A stretch of 64,000 bases of DNA, from contig JAMYWO010000074.1 of the NCBI GenBank assembly GCA_024220525.1, positions 102,098-166,097 on the forward strand. Direction: 5' to 3'. A program made the translations under genes and the position numbers. The notes under the pieces were generated by a model. It did no database searches. It worked only from the letters and a program-made list of their open reading frames with translations, and had not been told where the DNA came from. This DNA is from Cochliopodium minus. Taxonomy: Eukaryota > Discosea > Himatismenida > Cochliopodiidae. This document shows, piece by piece, positions 1-11,471 of this stretch (positions are counted from its first letter, which is position 1; each line of letters begins with the position of its first letter).

Positions 1-727
1 GATCATATTGACAATCAAATCAAAGAGTATCAAAAGTAAAAACACCTTAATTTTTTTGTTTCATTAAAAACTTTTCAAAGAAATTGGAAAACTGTTTTGG
101 AAGAAAAAGGATGTCCCAAAGCATTGGGTAATTCATAAAATATTGTTATTTAAATATTTATTCAATAATAATAGATGTTAAAAACATGGAACATTGTTTG
201 AGGGTAAAATTTTAATTAAAATTTAAAAAAAAATTTTAAATTTTTTTTTAATAATTAAAATTTAGCATAGATATAAAGAAAATGAGAAAGAAGAAAAAAT
301 TTGCGTATTGATAAAAAGTTGGGGTATCGGATTTTTTCTATTAAAAGTATGGAGGAGCATTTTGACTAAGTGTAAAAAAATAAAAATGATAAAAAATTTG
401 AAAATTATTTAAAAAAAAGGGAAATTTGTTCATAAAGAAACAAATGTGGATTTTTTGATAAATGTTGAAAAACAAAAACAAATCTTATTTGAATCTTTCA
501 TCAACAATATTGAAAAAATGTATGGTTGGAAATACAATGAAGAGAGCTGGAACCAACACAAAGAATTCATCAAACGAAATGAGTGGATAAATGAATACTT
601 GTCTGAAATCAAGTTAAGTTTGAAGATTATCATTGTTAACAAACTTTTGACTTTCAAGAAAATGGACGAAGAAAAATGCAATGAAACATATGAAAAAATC
701 TTCCTCACTTTTGAAAATATTTTTTAA
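1..727 (+). CDS. 3' end of an unrecognised multi-exon gene
   Basis: Several short coding stretches separated by T-rich introns precede a final exon that ends at the TAA near 727. Plausible exons lie at about 1-35, 86-126, 174-211, 268-367 and 435-727. The last exon gives roughly 95 residues, is Lys/Glu/Asn-rich and predicted helical, with no motif I recognise. The exon near 268-367 reads in one frame with the local sequence KICVLIKSWGIGFF. Splice phases between the last two exons could not be reconciled confidently. The 5' end lies outside the window. No function is proposed. Confidence 0.45.
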
Positions 728-786
728 CAAATAAATTTTTTTTTTTCAATATTTATTAAACTTTACTCTCAAAAATAAAAAAAAAT

Positions 787-2837
787 TTATAATGTAATAT
801 GAGGTGTTACGACATGTTGGTAAGTATATTCAATTCCCAAAACTGTAAAATTTAAATTTAAAAGAAAAGAAAAAACAGAGTTGTTCCTGTCAAAATAACA
901 TTCCAAATTTTGTGTTACGAATTGTCCAAAAAGAGGAGGGATCGTTTTGGAAGAAACATTACAAAGTTCCTCCCAAAGTATTCTTCTGGAAAGCGACCAT
1001 GACATTCAAATCTTCGACAGTAAAATGAGAAAAATTTCCATATTGAAGTTGAACAAATATTTTTTCTTTGTTGAATTCCTCTTTTTTAATTTCAAAACTT
1101 AATGTTGTAGAAATGCATGAATAAATGAAAATTGGCTTGTTGAGGATGTATTTTTCTTTTGCTTTTCCAATAACAAGAGGATTGATAAGGCCCAAAGAAA
1201 AATCAATTTGAGAAATGATTTCGGGATGAAGATTCCTAGATAAAATAGTGTTATGATCTCCAATGAAACTGTTAACAAGAAAATCGTAAAAGGGAGAAAT
1301 TCTAGCGTGAGATTTTATTTTAGAAAGAAATGAAGAAGAGATGTTGCTATTTTTAGTATCTTTTACATTTTTTGGATCGAAAAAAAAAGAAAAAGAAGAA
1401 CATAAAGTCTGAAAGAAAGAAAGTTCTTCAGAACTACTTTTAGAAAGTAAAAACGCAACAGAAATCATTTGTAATACAATAGATCCCAATGTCAACAATT
1501 CTCTTTGGGAATCAAACTTTTGTCCAAAAATCTTTTCGTTCACTTTTTTCAAAACAAAATGAAATTTTTCCAAGAAAAAATTGCACAAATCATTTTCAGT
1601 AACAATTTGCAAAACTAGATTGAAATGATGAGAAAGATCCAAAAAAGAATTCTGCTTTGAAAAAAAATCAATGAAATATTCCAAAAAGGGGACGAATTCC
1701 TTCGAAAAAGAAGAATTAGAAACCAAAATAACAAGTGATCTTATTATTTTTTTTTTTTTGGGGTAATCTTCTTTTTGTTTAAAAAGCATTTCAAAATAAC
1801 CAGAAATCATGTCCTTGAAACTTTCTTTGTTCTTCCTGGTTATACATGAAAAGGCGATCAAGCTTTTCATTGTGATGTGATGATTTGATTTCTCCGTAAA
1901 TATTCTGTATAAATAACTCGGGAAATATTCATAAGCTTGAGGTATCTTTAATTTTAATATTATAAAATAAAATTAATTTAAAAATAATATTTAAAAAAAT
2001 TTGTGAATTTTTATTATTATAAGTTTATTTTTTAAAGAAAAGGTCACTTTCAAGTTGGAGAGGAGAGTCAAAGAAGATTTTACTTCATAATCTTTGTTCG
2101 ACATCAAACCTCTCAAGATAGAAGAAGTGATTAGTATTTTATAATCTGGGTTGGATTTTTCAAGCATTAGCTCCATCAATACTACTTTGTAAATGTCAAA
2201 CACTTCATCTTTCTCATGCAAAAGCAGTTTGATGCATGGCATTGTAAAAAATTTGTCATAATCACATTTTATAGAATCTGATCTAGAATTAATTGTTTAA
2301 AACAATGTTGAATGATGAATTCCTTCTGTTTTCTTTTCTTTTTTGAAAATTATTTTTTTATTTATTTTTACTCGTTGACATAATGAATCATCTTTTTGAT
2401 ATTCTCAAGTACATTCACTTTATTCTCGATTTCCATTGTTGTTTTTTTTACCTCCTCCATCGATACTATATTTGAAATTTAAAAAAATGATGTGTATATT
2501 TACTTTTTAAATAATTTTTACTTTTATCTTTCAAGATTGAGTATATGGAGGGATTTTCCATCTTATATATTTCATATTTCATCTCTCCCTTTATTATTAC
2601 ATTCCCACAAATATTATATAGCTTCTTGCATGTCCTCATAATATTCCATCTCATCCTATATTCAACCATACTCTTATTGGACAATAAAATTATCTTTATG
2701 AGCAGATGATTTGAAAGATTCAATAGATGGCTTTCTTTTTGGGGCAATATGTCAGTAAATACCTTATTCTTTTCAATCAGAGGTGTTATATCAATTTCAT
2801 ATTCTCCCAATTTCTTTATGAACACTTTTTCTTCCAT
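787..2837 (-). CDS. F-box protein with C-terminal helical-repeat region
   Basis: Minus-strand gene starting at ATG 2837. The first exon carries an F-box-like segment at about residues 38-75 (LSNHLLIKIILL, then CKKLYNICG), the Skp1-binding motif of SCF ubiquitin ligases. A short intron ending near 2466, an intron of about 55-70 nt near 2380-2310, one near 2047-1946 with an unusual GTGACC donor, and a last intron near 958-883 all join in frame. The result is about 560-590 residues ending TPHITL. The C-terminal 400 residues look like HEAT/ARM-type helices followed by a beta-rich tail. That order loosely recalls large adaptor subunits such as AP-5 beta, but this is a weak impression. It could instead be two adjacent genes, with the second starting at one of the ATGs near 2460-2434. 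The gene structure is well supported by phase; function is uncertain. Confidence 0.5.
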
Positions 2838-2880
2838 TCCTTTTTTTTCTCACAAATTGAAAAAGGTAATTCTTGAATAA

Positions 2881-3096
2881 TTGCTATCCATTATTTTCAT
2901 TAAAGAAAAGAGGGTTGTAAAATTCAAAAAACAATTTAAAATCCTTCAACATATTCTTGCAAAACTAAAAGATTCTACTTTTACTTTTAAAGATTTGACA
3001 AAAACAGTTTTCAACGTGGATCATTGCGAATCAAGTAGTTTTAAGATCATTTTTGAACTGATTATATTCTTAAATCCCATTAATTTCTGTTTATAA
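2881..3096 (+). CDS. short possible ORF, 5' of the F-box gene
   Basis: An open frame of about 60-70 codons lies divergently upstream of the F-box gene. Its composition (KFKKQFKILQHILAKLKDS) is more protein-like than the flanking spacer, with charged and hydrophobic residues alternating as in a helix. There is no ATG at the annotated left end, no recognisable domain and no clear splice partner. It may be a small gene, an exon or chance. Confidence 0.2.
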   Translation: MLSIIFIKEKRVVKFKKQFKILQHILAKLKDSTFTFKDLTKTVFNVDHCESSSFKIIFELIIFLNPINFCL

Positions 3097-3410
3097 TTAG
3101 TTTCGTTTGAATTTAGTTAAAGTTAAACAAAAATGGTGATTTTATTTGTTGATCTTATCCATAAATCCAATTTAGTTAGTTAAAAAAATATAAAAACTAT
3201 ATTTTTTGTTATTAGCTGAATAACTTCCAATAATTTAGTGCTAATATGAACGAAATGACAGCATTTTTTAATTTGAAAAAAAAAAGATAATATCGAAAAA
3301 CAAAACAAAAATCAAATCAAAAAGGGAAAAAATTTAATCAATCAAAAAAATACAACTCATTCAAAAAAAAAATGTGAAGAATCAAAATAATTTTTCTTTT
3401 CCTTTCAAAA
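3097..3410. other. AT-rich intergenic spacer
   Basis: Very AT-rich sequence with A runs and stops in all frames. No coding or RNA feature is visible. Confidence 0.6.
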
Positions 3411-3958
3411 TTATCCTCTTTTGATATAGATGGATACAGGAGACAAAAATTCCTTCTTTTTATTTTCAAGTTCATTTATCTCTTCGTTGGTGGTGCAATC
3501 AGCCAAATCCCTTTCGAGCTTTTGGAGGTATCTATAAGGCCATTTTCTGTTGGTGGTTTCCTTGAATTTTTTGCACAACATGCTTTCACTGATCCCCAAT
3601 TTTGCAGCAGCGATTTTTTGTGGCAAGGATAAAAGATCCGTTATATCAATACGAACCAGATTTTCGACCTGGCTATTATTAAAAGAAAGTTCCACTCTTC
3701 TTTCTATCCTCTTTTTCTCATTGTTATTTATTGTTATTTCTATTTAGTTTAAAAAAGGAGGGATTAATTAAATTTGAAGATTTATACTCTTTTTGAAATC
3801 TTACTTTGTGTATATGACATTTCATTCAATTTTCTTTTATTCATGTTTATTTTTTGTGAATTATTATTCAGAAAGGATATGACCTGATATTTTTTTTGGA
3901 ACATCTCTTGCTCTTCCTTTTCGCTCATTGGATTCAAAAGTGATTGTATACTCATCAT
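3411..3958 (-). CDS. RWP-RK domain protein, copy 1
   Basis: Two exons, ATG at 3958, separated by a 65-nt GT-AG intron at 3740-3804, coding about 160 residues. Exon 1 starts with MMSIQSLLNPMSEKEEQ. Exon 2 holds an RWP-RK DNA-binding domain: helix LSLPQKIAAAKLGISESMLC, then NRKWPYRYLQKLERD, where KWPYR corresponds to the family's RWP-RK signature. The C-terminus is KKEFLSPVSIYIKRG. RWP-RK proteins are putative transcription factors known in plants, algae and some amoebae (NLP, RKD, MID families). It lacks PB1 or GAF regions, so it is a short RKD-like form. The second exon has no in-frame ATG, so the upstream exon is needed. Two further paralogues follow on the same strand and share both terminal motifs. 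Confidence 0.85.
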
Positions 3959-4961
3959 TTTTAAAAAATTTAAAAATTTGTGTTGTTTGGGAAAAGTTTG
4001 CTTGGTGGATGGAAAAATGATTTTTTTTATTATTTTTTTATTATTTTTATATTTTTAAATTTATATTTTCATACAGTATGATTTTAAAATTAGAATTTTG
4101 AAAAAAAAAAAATAAATTGTTTGTTTTACTTTTTTTAAAGTCTTTTTTTACACAAATTCAACCAAAATTTTCTTTCAATAAATTTATTGCTTAATTTTCT
4201 TAATCTTTGAGGATATTTTGCTTTTAATAAAATTTTGATCAAAAGAGGATATTTTTTTTTTATTTTCTTTAAACAGAGGGAATCAATTAAGAGAAAAAGA
4301 TAAAAAATTTAATATTTATTTTTAATCTTTATTGAAAAAAAATTAAAATTAAAATTATGCATTAATATTCGCGCAAATCATTCCAAAAACACCTCCTAAT
4401 TAATTAGTTCAAGTCCTTTTTGTTTTTTTATTTTTTTTTTTTTTAAAAGAGTGGAATAAAAAAACGGAAATTATTTTCTCTGAAATTTTTTCCCTCTTTG
4501 TAAATTTTTTATTGGACTCAAAATTTGAATGCTACAAATACTTGATCTAATGGGAATCATTTGAACATTTTATTAACTTAATTTTTCTCAAATTTCTTTG
4601 TATTGGATTTCTCCTCAAAAATATAAAAAAATTCATAATATTAAATTAAGAAAAGGTTATCATATTTTTGAATTTTTGTTGCAATCATTGTCAATCAAAT
4701 CCAAATTCGACTTTCATTTATCTTTTCAAAAAATATTTAATTGAATTTTGAAAGGGAGAAAATTATTAGAATCTGATATTGAAATCTCTATTTATAATTT
4801 TTTTTTATTATTTAAAATTAGAGAAATTGATTGGAAAATTCAAATTTAAAAAATTACAAATAAAATAAAATATTTTTTTTTTGGATTTTAATATATCAAG
4901 GTTATAATATTACAAAAAACAAAATTTGTGGTGTACACTTTCATATTTAAAGAATCAAAAA
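3959..4961. other. AT-rich spacer between RWP-RK paralogues
   Basis: About 1 kb of very AT-rich DNA with long A and T runs and no plausible exon. It presumably contains the promoter of copy 1 and the 3' flank of copy 2, but no specific element can be named. Confidence 0.6.
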
Positions 4962-5581
4962 TTAATTGTTTATCATGATATTTTGGTTTGAGTATTCGAT
5001 GGGATTTATTTTTTTGATGTAGATGGATACAGGAGCCAAAAATTCTTTTTTGAGTTGCAACATCTTTTCTAATTCTTGCTTATCTTTGCATAAAGAGATA
5101 TCCCTCTCCAATTTACTTAAGTATCTATAAGGCCATTTTCTATTTGTGATTTCCTTGAATTTTTTGCACAACATGCTTTCGCTGATTCCCAAAGAGGCCG
5201 CTGCTATTTTTTGTGGCAAAGTCAATAAATCAGTTATATCAGTCAAAACATCAATTTTCTTTTTATTGCAAGCATTTAACGACAATCCACTTTTTTGTTG
5301 AGACCTGTCTTGGAACCTGGCGTTCTCTGAGGAACGGATATGGCTCATTTTGATTTTCTTGGTTCCATTTTGGCCCTCTTCTATTTATTTTTTAAATATT
5401 GAAATAAATTAATAAATATCATAAAAATAAATAAATAAATTTTACCAAAATTTTCTCCTCTTTTTTTGTTCCAATTTTGTTGTGTTGATTCCTCACAATA
5501 ATTTTTATCATCGTACAATATTTGTTTCTCTTCTTCCTCGGTCATAGGATTCAACAAAAATTTTATGCTAATGATGCTCAT
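4962..5581 (-). CDS. RWP-RK domain protein, copy 2
   Basis: Two exons, ATG at 5581, joined in frame across a 65-nt intron at 5381-5445, about 185 residues. The N-terminus carries FLLNPMTEEEEKQIL, matching the LLNPM(S/T)E motif of its neighbours. The RWP-RK domain reads LTLPQKIAAASLGISESMLC then NRKWPYRYLSKLERD. The C-terminal FLAPVSIYIKK is again conserved, followed by a short Asn-rich tail. This copy has a longer basic linker between the N-terminal motif and the DNA-binding domain. Identical intron length and position relative to the coding sequence support tandem duplication. Confidence 0.87.
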
Positions 5582-6330
5582 TTTTTAATGAATTTTCAAA
5601 TTCTTATTTTCCAAAAAAAATAAAAAAAATTTCTTAATTATATTTTTTAAGAGAAAATAAATAATTTAATTTCAATTATTTTGTATGTTTTCATTCGTTC
5701 TACTAATTCACTTGTTTCAAAATAAGTTTTCACGCTCCGATTGGTTATCAACAATTTCGACATTTACAATTGAAAAATTCGAATGTATTTCACTATTTTT
5801 TATTTTATAATTAAATAAATAAATATAATAATTAAAAATAAAAATATTAAGAAAAGAGAAAAATTATATTCAGTTTCGCTTTCCCTCTAAAATTAAGAAA
5901 TTTTATTATTAACAAAATTTTGCTTAAAACTTGTTTGATTTTGTCTAATTAATTGTCAATTTATTTATTTATTTGATTTAGAAAAGGATAAATTTTGAAA
6001 TCAACTATTTTTTTTTTTTTTTCCAACAAAGATCCTTAAATTAAAATTCAAACAAAATAAAAAATTAATAAAGTTATTTGGAAATTGCGTATAATCTATT
6101 TTTTTTTTCAATATGAAGTTTCATTTAAGAAGGTAAGGTTGATTATGAAATTAAACTAAAAAATTTTTAATTTTTTTAAATAATTTAAAGTATAAACAAA
6201 AAAGATCATTTTTTTTTTTTTTTCTTTTGAAAAAGATGAAACTATAGAGCGGAGATCTAGGAGAAATATATGAAAAAAATATGAAATACTAGTCCCATTT
6301 CATATTTTGTTCTCATTAAAGAAGATTATC
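5582..6330. other. AT-rich spacer between RWP-RK paralogues
   Basis: About 750 bp of AT-rich spacer with poly-T runs near 6011 and 6211. No coding or RNA feature was found. Confidence 0.6.
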
Positions 6331-6882
6331 TTATTTTGAGGGCATTCTTTTGATGTAGATAGATACAGGAGCCAAAAATTCTTTTCTCTGTTTCTGCATC
6401 TTTTCTAGCTCTTGTTGATCATTACATAAAGCAATATCCCTTTCCAACTTTTGAAGGTATCTGTATGGCCATTTTCTATTGGTGATTTCTTTATATTTTC
6501 TACACAACATACTTTCTGTTATACCCAGATGTGCAGCTGCTATTTTTTGAGGCAATACCAACAGTGAAGTGATATCTGTCAATACATTGATCTTCTTGAT
6601 ATTGGGCAATATATTAATCTTAACATGGTTTCTCTCTTTTCTTTGAACTCTATGATTCTCTATTTTGAAGTTATATTTGATTGAATCAATATTTCCAAGT
6701 TCATTTTGAATATATGGATCTTTGGGATAGGATTTTAAAAAATATTTTGTAAAAAAAAAAACAAAAATAATTTTTCAAAAAAAAAAACCATTAATTTTTG
6801 AAAAATTGTTGTTAGATCTCTCATTGAATTCATTATTGAATTCTTCTTCAGACATTGGGTTTAGTAAATAGTGTATTTGCAT
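6331..6882 (-). CDS. RWP-RK domain protein, copy 3
   Basis: Two exons, ATG at 6882, joined across a 69-nt intron at 6720-6788. Its donor GTTTTT is weaker than in the sister genes, but the phase is correct (G|AT gives Asp). The N-terminus MQIHYLLNPMSEEEF repeats the shared motif. The DNA-binding domain reads LVLPQKIAAAHLGITESMLC and NRKWPYRYLQKLERD. The C-terminus is FLAPVSIYIKRMPSK. Length is about 160 residues. This is the outermost of three same-strand paralogues. Differences lie mostly in the linker, while the recognition region is nearly invariant, so DNA specificity is probably shared. Confidence 0.85.
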
Positions 6883-7530
6883 AATATATTTTTGCAATTT
6901 TTCTTTTTTAAATTTTTTTTTTTTTTATATTTTAATTTTTTTTATTGATTTATGAAATATTTTATTTTATTTTTTATTATTCAAATATTCAAATCAAATC
7001 TTTGTTTTTGATTTCCAACTTTCTTTTTAATTTCTAATTTTGTTCCAACATACGTTGATTCTCTTTGCTGTTTATAAAAATTAATTTTAAAAATTGTAAA
7101 GAGAAGCCCCTTTTGATTAATTCAATTTTTTTGTTATATTTCAGTTGATTAAATTTTTTTTTTTTTGTTTTTATTTTTCATTCTTTCATTTATTCAATTA
7201 GATATGTGAAATATTTAATCCACTTTAAAAAATAATTTTCCTCTGTATAAAAAAAAAAATAAAATTTAAAAAAAATATCAGAAATTCCAAAATTTGCAAT
7301 TTGAAAGGAATTATATTCCGATCTATTCCCGATAATTAAAATGTAAACAAACCACCTCAATTTTGAACTGTATTCAAAGGTACTGTTTGAAACAAGTTTT
7401 TATTTTTGAAGATAAAAAATTGAATTTAAGAACTTAAAATAATCTCCCTCTAAATAAAAAAAAAAAAAAATTGGTTACATTAAAATTTTTTCTTTACACA
7501 TAAACAAATATTTTGTTTTATTTCTTTGGG
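6883..7530. other. AT-rich divergent intergenic region
   Basis: AT-rich region between RWP-RK copy 3 (minus) and the oxygenase gene (plus), so it should contain two divergent promoters. No recognisable element is visible. Confidence 0.55.
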
Positions 7531-8890
7531 ATGTGGGATAATGTATTTGGATCAAAGGATGAAAAAGTTGAATATCCTTTTCCTTCAATTAAATTAGAAA
7601 GCAAAAAATTGATAGAAAAAGATAAAGCTGAATTAAGTATATTGAAGCAAAGTATGTTTACCATTCAGATTCATTGTTCATGAAAAAACAATAAAATTTT
7701 TTTATTGTGTAGGATTGAGAAAGGATGGATATGTAGTGATAAAATTAGATAGTAAAACAATAGAATTGGTAAAGAAATTCAGAAAAGAGAGTTATGAATT
7801 TTTCTCCAAACCAGTATCCTTCAAGAAAAATTATTCACCAAAATTGGAAGAAGTGAATAAGAGAAGGAATATAGGATGGATACCAGTGGGAGGGAAAAAA
7901 GAATTTATTAAATTGAGAAAGGGATTTGTTGAGGAATTTCCTGAATCATTTTCAAACGCTTATCTTTCACTCGAGAAGTTCTTTTTAGGTAAATTTGAAA
8001 TTTTGATTCAATAATAAAATTATAAAAATATAATTCAAGATAATGATAAATCTCTTTTCTTTCTATCCCAAAATCAATTTATATTATTTATAATTAATTC
8101 ATAAAAGAAACTTTGAAAAAAATTTCAACCAAATTTAATGAAAAAATAAAATATTTGAAGAAAAATTTCCTTTTTAATTTACAACATATTTTCACAATAG
8201 AAATTTCAGAAACATGTTTTGAAAGTATTGCAAAAACAAAATGTAAATCAACAGGTAAACCTCTGATAGATGCAAAACTCCACGAAGCATTGGTGGATCA
8301 ACACAGAAATTTCTCTTACCTAACTGCCGTGAAGTACCCAAGTGTTGAAGATCTCCAAAATAACGAAAATCAATTTCCTTCCCTTCATTATCCCTCTAGG
8401 ACTCATTGCGACATGGGAATAGTAAAGCAACAAAAAATAAAAATCTTGATTAGATTAAAAGTTTTAAATTATATTTAATTTAAAACTTTTAATCTTTATT
8501 TTTTTTTTTCTAAAATAAAAGATTGATCAATTTTATTTTTCTTTTCTAAAATATTCTTTTTGGTTGTCAGCTCTCTTTCATTATTTGCTCCGAAGTCCCT
8601 GGCCTTCAGCTAAATGTAAGTCGAGATCCCAACAGAGAAGTCTACGAAGATGTTGAAAAATTTTTGGATCCTATTACTGAAATGGTAAACCCAAAAAAAA
8701 AAAGGGATTTTTTGCTTAATATTTTTTTATTTTAAAACCCATTTTTTTTTAAAAAAAGATTATTATTCCTGGAAAAAAATTGGAAATTTTATCGAATGAG
8801 GAAATCTACTACAAGGCCACCCTTCATAGAGTTTGTTTACCCACTAATGTTACCAGATATTCCACAATCTACTTTTGTGATGTGCCTTAA
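7531..8890 (+). CDS. 2-oxoglutarate/Fe(II)-dependent oxygenase (IPNS-like)
   Basis: Five exons join in frame (7531-7651, 7713-7988, 8108-8421, 8571-8684, 8759-8890), giving about 320 residues. The catalytic facial triad is visible: the H-x-D pair in THCDMGI, split from exon 4 by an intron, and the distal His in TLHRV. The 2OG-binding R-x-S follows as RYSTIYF. The N-terminal exon resembles the DIOX_N region (KDGYVVIKLDS). The likely role is oxidation of a small metabolite in the cytosol; the substrate cannot be told. The protein ends quickly after RYS compared with plant and bacterial relatives, so a further small exon near 9039-9094 may exist. The Fe and 2OG ligands are intact, so the enzyme is probably active. 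Confidence 0.85.
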
Positions 8891-9578
8891 TTATTTTTTG
8901 GAAGTGTTGAATAAAATAAAAAAAAAAAAATTAAAAAATGAAAGAATAAAAAGAATGAAGCTTACAGAACGTATATTTTTTTTATATTCAATTATCCATC
9001 CCTTAGTTAATCAACCCAACTATTTTTTTTTTTTTAGAGACTGGCAAATTTATCATCAAGAATGTATCCAGAGTACCAATAAGATCTTCAAGTAAAATAG
9101 AAAATAAATTCTTTTATCATCAATCTAGGCTTATATCTTCATTTACTCCATAATTATACAAAGAACTTAATATAAAACATTATGAAAATTTTTTTGTAAG
9201 AATTTAATATGCTCAATATAATTTGGATCAATTTTTATATTTCAACATATGATAGTATATAAATTGATCATTGATTGAATATGATCATATTATCCTTTGT
9301 ATATGTTGATTGATATTGATCCATTCTTTGATATATTTACTAACAAATTTTCGATATCGATATCTTCATTTCTGACAAACATTTTTATTTGGTATAATTT
9401 GCTATATCAAATTGAAATTATCTTTTCAAGAAATATTATGAATATATTTTGATTTAAAATTGAACTTTAGATGCTTTGTGTCACTCAATTTAAAGATCTA
9501 GAAATACTTTTTAATATATTTCTTTACAAATTTTGTTTCAAAAAATTTTCTTATTACCAACCCAACATTTAAATAGGA
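8891..9578. other. intergenic region, possible extra oxygenase exon
   Basis: Mostly AT-rich sequence. A T-rich tract ending in AG near 9036-9038 is followed by an open stretch reading DWQIYHQECIQSTNKIFK and a TAA at about 9095. This could be an alternative last exon of the oxygenase, but no strong donor connects it. The remainder (9100-9570) shows nothing coding. Confidence 0.3.
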
Positions 9579-10290
9579 ATGAAAAATGGGAACAATTCGG
9601 CGATATTAGATTTTATCAAAAGCAATAAAAAAGAACAAGAATCACTTAGATTCATCTCCTTGGAAAATGAAAACTACAACGAGATAGCGATGAAGGGAAA
9701 TTACGGCGAATACAAATGATGAAAGTTATAATGAAATGGAGTTGTCTCCCTTTAAGAGAAATATTCGAAAAAGAGAAAACTCAACTCTGTGAGGTTCAAG
9801 AAAGTTAATCTATTCCTACTTTTTGAGGAATTAAGCCTAAAACTTGTGAATAATGAAGAGATATCTATTGGTCCTTTATTTTATCTTTTTTTTTTTTGAA
9901 TGTATTATTCAATTTTTATTTTGATTACAAACTTTTTAATTTATTTTTGTTCGATTTATTTTAGTTTTAAATTTTTTATTTTAAATTTATTTTTTATTTT
10001 ATTTTTTATTTTAAATTTTTATTTTATTTTATTCATTTAATTTTATTTCATTTCTGATTTATTGTAATTTTAATTTAAATTTTTAACGTTTAATTTTTAT
10101 AGATAAATATGTACTAGAATGTTCTTTGAATAACTACACTGCAGTAGTAGCTCCGTCAATATTTCCCAAACGTCATTTTTGTGGCGTCTGTGGGTTTGAG
10201 GCTGTTTATTGTTGTAACAAATGTTCGATTTGTAGTTCTGAATGTGATGAGAATCACAAACAAACAAGATGTTTAAAATTTATCAAATAA
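9579..10290 (+). CDS. ZNHIT1: ZNHIT1/Vps71-like HIT zinc-finger protein, frame disrupted
   Basis: The last exon (10103-10290) encodes a HIT-type zinc finger: HFCGVCGF, CCNKCSICSSEC, HKQTRCLKF. It ends almost exactly like ZNHIT1 (RCLKW-). ZNHIT1/Vps71 is a subunit of the SWR1/SRCAP remodeller that deposits H2A.Z in the nucleus. The upstream exon (about 9579-9870) has the family's basic segment KKRKLNSVRFKK and FLLFEELSLKL, and an N-terminus like RFISLENENY. However, the upstream exon is open only if the frame changes twice, at about 9694-9716 and about 9755-9790, with the second at an A5 run. The outer parts are in the same frame, so the shifts compensate. Sequencing indels or a decayed copy are the two explanations. 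The final finger is intact. Confidence 0.7.
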
Positions 10291-10349
10291 AAAACACCAA
10301 AAAGAAATTTTAATTTTTCAGCTAATAAATAAATAAAAATAAAAAAAAA

Positions 10350-11471
10350 ATGAACAAAAAATTAAAGATTTTATGTTTGCATGGATTTACGCAGAACAAA
10401 AAAGTATTCACCAAAATGTGCACACCTCTTCTCAGTAAGATTATTATTTAATAATTTCCTCTAAAAATTTTTGGGATTCAAATTTTCCCCAACTTCAAGA
10501 TAAATTGAACAATGATCCAAAAATCGATTTTGAATTCGATTTTTACGATGCACCAATATCATTGCCAAAGGATACTGTTGAATCATTTTTGGGTGAAGGA
10601 ACATATACAGGTAAATTCATTTATCTTTTGTAAGATTGGAGAAATGGGGTTAGGAATAGTGGAATAGAATTAATCCCGCCAAAATTAAAAAAATTTAAAA
10701 AATTCAATTTCAAAATATTAAAAAAAAAATTTATTTTTTAGCATTTATGTTCATTTTTATTCGAATTTTTCAATTTATTTAATTAAGGTGAACAATACTC
10801 TTGGTGGAGATCCAACAACGAAATTGAAGATCCTACATATGAAGGGTTTGAAAAGTCTTTGGAATATGTAGAAAATATTTGTGAAAAGTATGGTCCATTT
10901 GATGGTTAAGATTCCAATTTCTCATTTTAAAATGATTCAAATAAAAAAATATTTCTAGGGTTATTTGCGTAAAAAAATCTTTTTTGAAAAAAAAAAAAAT
11001 ATTTTAATAAAAATTAATTTTAGTTATTCCCAAGGAGCCGCCTTTTCATCTATTCTTACTTCTATAAATGAAAGAAACATTAACAAATTTATAAAATTTG
11101 AGGTAAAAAAAAAAAGTTTTTTTTTAAAAAATTTTTAATTTTTGCCTTTTTAGTTTTATATTTTGTTGAGTGGATTTAGACCCAGAGATCCTAGATTGAT
11201 AGAAAAATATTTTGAGAAAAATAAAAAACTAACAAAACCTTCTCTACATATTTTGGGACAAAAGGAATATAAGGATGCTTTTGATATTTTGTAAGCTTTT
11301 TTTTTTCTTTTGATATCAATAAAATTTATCTTTTTTTTTTAAAGAAAAAGTTTGTATGCCAACACAGAAGAAATTATCCATCCCAATGGTCATATCGTTC
11401 CCAAAGATGAAGAATCTATTTTAAAAATTTCTCAGTGGATCTCAAAAGTTTCATTAAAATCAAATTTTTGA
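10350..11471 (+). CDS. FSH1/OVCA2-family serine hydrolase
   Basis: Seven exons join in frame to about 235 residues of an alpha/beta hydrolase. It starts MNKKLKILCLHGFTQN, typical of the FSH1 (DUF341) family with its oxyanion-side HGF. The nucleophile elbow reads YSQGA with the catalytic Ser; the acid is likely the Asp in KDAFD; the catalytic His lies in HPNGH. The elbow is reached only by including a 10-nt exon (10959-10968), giving FDGLFAYSQGAAF. Exons: 10350-10434, 10501-10610, 10788-10904, 10959-10968, 11024-11102, 11154-11290, 11345-11471. Family members hydrolyse short acyl esters; the physiological substrate is not evident. The length matches yeast Fsh1. Confidence 0.87.

Noticed and set aside
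883-1005. Apparent frameshift at the end of the helical-repeat gene
   Set aside because: A normal intron (GTAATG...GACAG) restores the frame, giving GGTL joined to NNSVFSF; no frameshift needed.
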